This document shows, in pieces, positions 56,691-64,000 of a stretch of DNA of 64,000 nucleotides (its first letter is position 1; each line of letters begins with the position of its first letter). A model generated the notes under the pieces. That model was not told where the DNA came from and searched no databases. It saw only the letters and a list, made by a program, of their open reading frames with translations. Source of the stretch: Malus domestica (lineage: Eukaryota > Streptophyta > Magnoliopsida > Rosales > Rosaceae); assembly GCF_042453785.1 (NCBI RefSeq), contig NC_091670.1:2108001-2172000 (forward strand). The letters are read 5' to 3'. Both the position numbers and the translations under genes were made by a program.

Positions 56691-57422
56691 TTCTTAATAT
56701 GTAATATGACAGCTAGAATGTTAGCAGTTTGATTTTTGAAAAGAAACTATTACACGCCTCTCTATTTACCAACGAACTATTAAACTTTCTAAGAATAATG
56801 GAGACGCTGTAAAATCCAAGAAATAAAGTTGACATTTAGAAGAACTACACAAGTAAGCACATTATTTTGTTGATCACATGGAAGCACATGAGATAAATAT
56901 ACTGAGAGACGCCATATAGTTCGATTAATTGGTACTACATAACTATATAATCTGTAGTTATGTAGTACCTAAATCCATAATGTAGTTATGTAGCGTGCAT
57001 GGTACCTAAATCTATGAGATAATACCAATAATACGAATGTATGCGGTACCACTTAATGTAGTTATGTAGTACTTGAATCCATATTGTAGTTATGCAATAT
57101 CTGAATAATCTATGAATGAATAAAGATTTAAAATATAAATTGTTCGAATTGTTGAAGTTCGATGTATAATAGGCCCAACAACTAGTCATAATTTTATCAA
57201 AAAAATGGAAATTCCCACAACTAATCTCTATTTTTACAAAAAAATGGATATCTCTTTGGATAGAGTTTCTGTAGTTTGAAAATGTTTTTATTTAATTCAA
57301 ACGCAAACATAAAGAAGAAGTTTCTGAGAAATTTAATTCAAACGTCGAAAAATATCTTTGTCTGATCATAAAATTTTTATTTTATTTTATCTTATAACTA
57401 TATTATATCACCATTTGTTGCC

Positions 57423-57429
57423 TATATAA
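57423..57429 (+). promoter_or_regulatory. TATA box of pathogen-related gene B
   Basis: TATATAA, 74 bp before the ATG, as in copy A. Confidence 0.65.
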
Positions 57430-57502
57430 GTGAGACCCCAGTTGAAAGAAATTGCAAAACATTTTATCCAGTAGTAGTCTTTGCTTCTACCCTATATTGA
57501 GG

Positions 57503-59395
57503 ATGGCATCTTTAGGTGTTGAGGGAGACAAGTACCGTTCCTATATGACTGGAGAAGGAGAAAAGAACACCAAATGGAATTTTGGTGCCACTCCTAGCTA
57601 TGATGTTGATAACAAGCTCTTTGAGGAAGGCAGAACAAAGGTCTCTCTCTCTCTCTCTATATATATATGTGTGTGTGTGTGTGTATGTGGGTGTGTGACT
57701 GCTTCCTATGAATTATAGAGACAATTAACAATCTACTAGTTTTGTTGCGTGTGTTTGATATGCATCAAGATCGACGTTTCATTTTCTTTGATGGATCAAT
57801 TAAAATCTGCATCAAACTCAGATATGGCCACCCGGGTCACTGGAAGAAGAGGTGCAGAACCTTGTAAAGACATGGGAGATGGAGCTTTTCCACAAGTCCA
57901 ACCCTGATGATTTCAAAACACTTGATCCCAACAAATACACTGTCAGCGTAAATGGTAATTAACAAACTAATAGCTAGCTGGTTCAATCCAAAACTCATTA
58001 ATTAGATACTTAACTTTTACTAATTAATTATTACTACTTTGATCAGGAAGGAAAGGCATAAATATTGAAGAAATAGGGAAAATTGGAGGAGGATATAACT
58101 CTTTTCTGCAGACCTCACTGCCCGAGAAACTCAGGGGATATAATCCAGATGAGGAAACAGCAGAATCATCGCTCAAGGCTTTCACCACCACATTCCCTCG
58201 TGGATTTGCGTTGGAGGTCCTCCAAGTTTATTCTGGGCCACCAGAGATTGTCTACAAATTCAGGCACTGGGGTTACATGGAGGGCCCCTTCAAGGGCCAC
58301 GCTCCCACCGGAGAAATGGTTGAGTTCTTTGGAATGGCCGTTTTTACCGTACTTCTCTAACCCTACTTGGCCAATGAAGCTCTCATTCTTTTTCATTTCA
58401 CGTAATGTTACTATCCCTTTAAAAATTAAAATATTTCTCCATTTTATTAATTGTTTGTCCTAACTTTGTAAACATTCATAGTTTACCAACAACATCATCG
58501 ACCAAACCATAAACTACATCAACACGAAACCATCACTCAATAAAAGTATTATACTTTTAGGGAACTTTAACGAAAAGCTCCCGTTACTGTTCACTTTAAC
58601 GAAAAACCACATTTTTACACTAAAAAGTCAATCATGGTACTATTCACTTTACCCTTTATTTTGTCCTTATCATTAAAACTCAAAGTTTGAGTTTTAATGA
58701 AAAGGGCTTGAAAACTTTGAGTTTTAATGATAAGGACAAAATAAAAGGTAAAGTGAATAGTACCATGATTGACTTTTTAATGTAAAAATGTGATTTTTCG
58801 TTAAAGTGAACAGTACCGGAAGCTTTTCGTTAAAGTTCCCTAAAAGTATAATATATAAGTGTACAAGACAATAAGTTTGCTTGTAGGATTCACCATGAAA
58901 ATCTAGCAACAAAGTTCTTCTCTTCTCTTGGATTCGTAATAGTTCTCACTTTCAATAGGACTAGTGCTATATGAACATGGTAATCTGAGAAGATGGACCA
59001 AGCTATTTTTATCGTCTAAAATGATAACTGCTCCTCCTATCGTGGCAACAGTTACATGTCAGTTTTTAGAGTTTGAAACCAACTTTAATTCAAAAGTTTG
59101 AGTTCTATTGTTTCCCTCCTCTGTAATTTATCATAATTAAATTACTACAAGTCCAATATTGATATAAGTCCATTTGTTTTCTTGACTACCCTAAACTATG
59201 ATTTTATTATTACTCACATCAAGGAAAAATCCTAACAAACTTACCAAACAGGTGGATGAACACAAGAAAATTGTTAAGGTGGAGTTCTTCTATGACCCTG
59301 GACAACTAGTTGGAGGTCTTCTGAAGGGTGCGAAATTGGGTAATTCTTCCGAAGAGACAACTTCAACCTGCCCAGTTCTGAGGAGCACAGGGTAG
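57503..59395 (+). CDS. Pathogen-related protein, copy B (4 exons, 238 aa)
   Basis: Inferred exons are 57503-57640, 57822-57954, 58047-58348 and 59252-59395, the same lengths as copy A (138, 133, 302, 144 nt) with GT-AG introns and an open frame to TAG. The protein matches copy A except for about 20 residues, for example Lys at the end of exon 1, DNKL for ANKL, NPDEE for NPVEE, FFYDPGQLVG for FFFDPGQLLG. The exon 1 donor AAG|GTCTCT has the usual G at -1 and is followed by a shorter CT run. Intron 3 is 903 bp and includes a foldback MITE. Conserved length, frame and splice sites suggest it works. The substrate, if any, is unknown. Confidence 0.88.
58547..58854. mobile_element. Foldback MITE in intron 3 of gene B
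   Basis: A long hairpin: arms 58547-58690 and 58709-58854 are near-perfect inverted copies (TTAGGGAACTTTAACGAAAA and AAAGTGAATAGTACCATGAT with their complements), loop about 18 nt. Absent from copy A's 374-bp intron 3. Confidence 0.88.
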
Positions 59396-60104
59396 TTTTA
59401 GTAACTCTCCTATGAAACCTAATAGTATTGCTAGCAAATCAATAATTTATGCCCATTAGGCACACAAAGCTAGCTATATGTTAAGGAATTTTGTTAAGCT
59501 GTTTTTTATATGGAAATATTTGTGATTATCTGTAAGGTACTGGTGCAATATCTCATTGAAAAATAAAGACGATATATTTGCATGAATGTTACTGCATTTT
59601 TTGGGTCTTACATGCAATAACAACTGCATACCACACGTCAGCCACTGACCAAAACACTGCAATTTGCTCCCAAACGAAATTACACTGTGTGTGATACAAT
59701 CATACAATTGACAAAGGGTGGTGGTTTTGCCATCTCTATCTGTACAGATAAGAAGACGGCACGTGGACGAATGGTTGGGCTTTTCTTTGCTCAGTGACGC
59801 AGGACGGACTAAAAATTATGTGAACCGATTTTTTAATCTAGTTGGTTAGTCAAATTAGTACTTTTGATGTTTCTCGTTTCTTTTTGTCCAAAAACAATTT
59901 AGGCTACGAGCGGTCGTTGATGGCGGTCGTTTTTGTCCTCATGGTTCTATCATCTGAATTTTTAGAGCTGGCTTGCGGATGTAATGTTTTTGTTATTTTC
60001 ATTTTTAATGCGTTAACAAGTCCTCGACCGCTTGTTCAAAGAATGGTCACTGTCGTTAAGCCTTTCTCTTAAAATAGCTTTGGGATTTTTTTTTTGTATG
60101 GAGC

Positions 60105-60240
60105 GCTATTTTTTCTATTTTTGTCAAACTATAGGTTTTGTTAGATGAGATGTTAGATTAACCACCGATAGGATTTGAACTCATGCCATTATACAATGAC
60201 CCAACACTTTTCCACTACTGTAGCAAATGGTCACTTGCTA
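60105..60240 (-). mobile_element. tRNA-derived SINE-like insertion
   Basis: On the minus strand GCTACAGTAGTGG (A-box-like) is followed about 35 nt later by GAGTTCAAATCCTATCGG (B-box-like), then a variable tail. Unit 1 lacks the piece: its sequence runs from a T-rich stretch straight to AAGTATGTAGGGC at 47940. The target duplication is not clear. Confidence 0.5.
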
Positions 60241-60301
60241 AGTATGTAGGGCTTTGGATTCTCTTCTTTAGTCGAAGCCCTCGGTCACACAGAATACTAA
60301 A

Positions 60302-63300
60302 TGTGATATCCTGTCCCCATAATTTTATATTTAATTTACGTAATTCGTATTTGGGGAAATGAACCAGCTAGAAAAGAAAAGAAAAGAAAAATAAATAAAT
60401 AAAAAAAAGGGGAAGTAGAAGGAGATAAAAGGGGAAAAAGGGGAGGAACAGGAGGAACGATGAGGGAGGGGGACAAATCAGAAGAGGAGAGAGGAAGAAG
60501 GAGAATGAATCAGGGAAGAAAGAAAAAAGGGAAAGGAGGGAGGGGACGCACGGGATCAGATCCCTGACTCGTTTTGGTTTGACCCGACCGGTGGTGCGCC
60601 ATGCTTCCCGACGCCATTCATGGCTTTTCACGGCAAATCGAGCCAAATCACCACCTGGAAACAACTTCCTAGCCTACCCTCTACCAATTCCATCCCAAAA
60701 TTCATGACATTTGGCCTTGGATTCGCAAGAAATGCATTGGTGGGTGCGATGGTGTCTCGGCGGTAATTCGCCATTTCTGAAGCTCACTCCGTCGATTATC
60801 ACCACCAAAATACATCCATCCACCTCGGGAACAAAGCCCAATCAATGGTTGGGGCGTCGAAGCATGTTTTGAGGTCAAGTTGGAGCACACCCAATTCTAG
60901 GGTTCCGGTGGTTCGTGGGAGATTTCAGGCTTTTCCCGGCCGAATTGGACTTCGGCCCAGATATGAAAATTGCTCCCCTCACTGAGATCTAATTTCCTGT
61001 AAAATTTGGTAATTTTTAGATTAGTTGGAATTTTCCGGCGAGTCGGGGCGGCCAGCCTCCACGTGCGGTGGCGCATGGACTGAGACCCCCACCTGCCCTT
61101 TCTAGATTAATTTGGATATCATGATTCCATATGTGAAGTTCGATTGACAGAATCTCATCGTATGACTATAGTTTGGATAGAGACCGCCCCTTGGACCTTA
61201 AGTGAATTGACGATCCGACCGTTGGATCGTCACCAAAATTTAATAGGTTATAATACATAATATTTGAGGTCACTAGAAAGTTACAGATTGGGAATCCGAC
61301 ATACGGATCTTCCCGAATTGGGTTTGTAAGTTTGTAAAATAAAACGTTGACCGCCACTAGAAATTGTGATTGGCTGAGATCTGACCGTTGGATCGTGGTG
61401 AGACTTTAGTATGATGTTCTATGAGTATAATGAGTACCTTAGGAAGTTACGGATCCAAAATCCGATTGGCGGATCTTTCGGATCGAATTATGTAGAGTTG
61501 TGGACCCTACCGTTGACCAAGAGTTGACTTTTGGTCAACATCTCTCGAAACGTTCTAGATACTAGAATTAGTACTACGGGACTAATTGAAGTCTAGTGGG
61601 CCTATATTGGTTAGATAGTGACTTGAATATATGAGATATGATTATTATTTTAATTTCTTATATTGTAACATTGTGAATATGAATTGGTCTTATAAATATG
61701 ATTTCTATTGAAATGTGATTTTTATATATTTAGCCATAGACCTATGCTTATTAAATATGATTTGGCTTGTGTACTGATGATGTTTGTGATATATATGTGA
61801 ATGATAATTATGATGAATATTATGGCAATTATGGGATCGAAATATTGTTTGATAATAATTTGGATATGATTGCCAACTGAATACCTATTTGAACTTGGCA
61901 TTACTACCTAGCATGAGATGGGGATGAAAGTCAGGAGATGAGTTAGGTACTTTATTAGATTTTTAGTAGAAATAGTAGTTAAGGGAATTCCTTGTGCTGT
62001 GTTCCATATGACTAGATGCTGGTTGATATGTGGAATTGATAGCGTGTATGCGTATAATTATGTATAATGTGTGATGATGAGACTGCACCATGTAGTACTG
62101 GTACCTGGATGGTCCTGCTTGGTATATTTGCGATGGGGGACCATACACATGTTAAGAGTGATCATGCTTGGTATATCCGCGATGGGTGATCACTTCCTAG
62201 AGCTATATGATACAATCCTGCTTGGTATATCCGCGATGGAGTTCTGTTAGGAGTGATTATCCTTGGTATATACGCGACGGGTGATCACTGCCTACGGTAT
62301 TAGACTATGCATATGGTTCTGCTTGGTATATCCGCGATGGGGAACCATATGCATGCTAGAAGTGATCATGCTTGGTATATCTGCGATGGGTGGTCACTAC
62401 CTAGAGCTAGGATGTGGTCCTGCTTGGTATATCTGCGATGGGGGACCATATGTATTCAGGGGTGATCATGCTTGGTATATCCGCGATGGGTGATCACTGC
62501 ATGCACGATGAGATTATGCCTATGGTTCTGCTTGGTATATCCGCGATGGGGGACCATACGCATTCTAGAGGTGATGATGATTAGTTGTACTTGGTACATT
62601 TGATAAGCGATCGTATTTAGTTTGGCTCCATTGAGTGGTCTGAAACCCGAGGTTGTTGGATTTCGTGGAGTGGTCTAAAATCCCATTATTTGAAGAGGTA
62701 GGCTTAGCCTAATTGTGTCACTCTACCCTTAGTTTTATATAGATTTGTGAAAATGGTTTCGAGAATCTTGTGAATTGAGTTAGAAAAGATGTTAGACGTC
62801 TGGGTGACTCCTTTGGGATTTTCTACGATTCGATTATGATTTCACAAGGTATGAATTTAGAAGATATGGGAATGATTGTTATTACTTTGATCAAATTAAT
62901 TAATTAATGTGGCTAGAGAATGGTTTTGTGTTTTGTCGGTTCTAAATATGCTTTATGTTGTGAATTGCGATATCATGATGAGACATAATGATTTATATGT
63001 TGGATGTGAGAGAAATCATGTTTTCATGGGGGTTTGTTATGTAGCCTGAGTCCAGGAATTTCATGCTATCAGGTTATAACAAATGCTTGAGGAATGCTAT
63101 GCTTTTCTGCTTGAACTTAATGGAATAAACGTCTGATCTTGTGATAAGTGAACTACGAATGGCTTGATCCCTATTGAGGGTACGTAAGCAGTCTAACGAG
63201 AAGGTTAGATGCAGCCATAAAGTAAACGAAAAATTACTATGAAATTTGATTCTCGAGTTGTGATTTGCCATATCCCGGAGGCGGGGTATGTGAGATATAC

Positions 63301-63358
63301 GAGTATTTGGTGACGTCACGTGTTGATCCTGGACGTATGTCGGGATCGGGGCGTGACA
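60302..63358 (+). mobile_element. Long LTR-like element, 3.06 kb
   Basis: TGTGATATCCTGTCCCC to GATCGGGGCGTGACA, TG...CA, flanked by CTAAA (60297-60301) and CTAAT (63359-63363), a 5-bp duplication with one change; unit 1 shows the empty site at about 47985. No coding capacity. It contains a hairpin array (62109-62558) and the phrase CTTGATCCCTATTGAGGGTA at 63163. Interpreted as a solo LTR of a family related to the other long LTR-like elements. Confidence 0.6.
62109..62558. repeat. Array of 8-9 hairpin modules with constant loop
   Basis: Each module has the core CTTGGTATAT(C/T)(C/T)GCGATGGG flanked by an inverted stem. Type I stems (ATGGTYC/GRACCAT) at 62109, 62309, 62412 and 62521; type II stems (GTGATCA/TGATCAC) at 62158, 62252, 62361 and 62461; one irregular module at about 62212. 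The two types alternate, with a period of about 100 bp per pair. Confidence 0.85.
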
Positions 63359-63363
63359 CTAAT

Positions 63364-64000
63364 AGTTGCCTAACTCCTTGCATAAGAGGGAAGCTGAAGC
63401 GCGCTGGTTTTCTAGCACATGTTCCAGTTTTGGAGGAGAAAACGAAGTGCCTTGCATTTAGTGAATATTTTTGCTCTCTGCCCTCTAGTGATGGTGATGC
63501 TTGTCACCATCCGATTTATCACTATTAGATGAGTTTAAATCTCAAAATTTAATTTTATACAATGGTAATAAATAGGGTAATGAGTATTACCACCACTTTA
63601 GAATGATGACAAAAATCTACCTTTGCACTTAATGGTATAGCATGCAGGCTTGAACTACGATATAATCAGCTACTTGAACTTAGATATTCCTAGCCTTAAT
63701 AATCACTATAGAAACCTTATGAAAACACCTCTTAATTAAGCCCAAACTATAATCATATATAAAGGAATTTCATGCATCAGACTTTCTCTTAGACGTATCA
63801 CGCACATGTGTATGGAATAAGCGTTAACTTACTTCATCAAATCTCGGCCTTCTATTTTTTCAAATGAAAACGAGTGACTATGATTTAATTAAGTAAATTG
63901 ATGCTCATTTCATGTACAGGTATGTGATGCACATGAGAGAAATTTAATGCATAATCTCTCTTGCTAAACTTGTGAGTCCTTAGCTTTCAGACCGCATCCC
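63364..64000. other. Unit 2 downstream noncoding backbone
   Basis: Aligns with 47990-48645 of unit 1, about 93 percent by eye; no gene is seen. Confidence 0.6.

Larger units (their letters stand above)
50112..64000 (+). repeat. Segmental duplication, unit 2 (runs off window)
   Basis: Starts at about 50112 (ACCGTACAAAAACGAGGAGC, matching 7050) and is still collinear with unit 1 at the window end (64000 matches about 48645). Unit-specific insertions are 50841-54522, the MITE at 58547-58854, a SINE-like piece at 60105-60240 and 60302-63358. Confidence 0.85.

Noticed and set aside
62109..62558. CRISPR-like repeat-spacer array
   Set aside because: Plant nuclear context; the 'spacers' are two alternating related stems and there are no cas genes.

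Overview
The window is nuclear DNA of a flowering plant. It has short-exon genes with GT-AG introns, Ty3/gypsy and RTE retrotransposons, Cassandra TRIMs carrying 5S rRNA sequence, Helitrons and many MITEs. Repeat families and the look of the two real protein genes suggest Rosaceae, probably the apple/pear group; that is an inference from resemblance, not a database result. || The backbone is a tandem segmental duplication. Unit 1 (about 7050-48690) and unit 2 (about 50112 to the window end) each carry, in the same order, a probable C/D-box snoRNA gene (7238-7327; 50292-50383), a long shared noncoding stretch, and a four-exon gene for a 238-residue 'pathogen-related protein' (16047-17461; 57503-59395). 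Both protein genes are intact in frame and splice sites. Unit 1 is about three times longer because of later insertions, so each unit shows empty sites for insertions in the other. || Region by region: 1-6360 is a 3' piece of an RTE-type LINE, a fragment of a Tat-type gypsy element and a second LINE 3' end. 7603-9025 is a TIR transposon carrying pieces of a leucine-rich-repeat receptor-like gene. 10600-13930 holds MITEs, TIR elements and a Cassandra fragment. 17645-36993 is a Helitron whose exact empty site survives in unit 2; it has been filled by a putative long solo LTR (18143-20427), a very young 15.4-kb Tat-lineage retrotransposon (20875-36304, target duplication GTACG, two differences between its 512-bp LTRs) and a Cassandra solo LTR (36391-36685). 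37169-47429 is a large TIR element with pentatricopeptide-repeat gene fragments, entered by another long LTR, itself entered by a gag-only LTR retrotransposon. 49202-50112 is a MITE-like element between the units. 50841-54522 is a three-level nest: hAT-like element, complete Cassandra, long solo LTR. 60302-63358 is another long LTR-like element with a striking array of hairpin modules. || The Tat element is the richest object. On the plus strand it encodes gag, protease, reverse transcriptase, two RNase H domains and integrase, broken by one in-frame TAG. On the minus strand, between integrase and the 3' LTR, it carries a four-exon antisense gene whose three inferred introns join into one open frame of 665 codons, and a second antisense ORF of 226 codons with a coiled coil. 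That second ORF recurs in the fragment at 2117-2797 and, truncated, in the gag-only element at 44960-45204. Less-described signals are the hairpin-module arrays with compensated stems inside the long LTR-like elements and the duplicated snoRNA gene.
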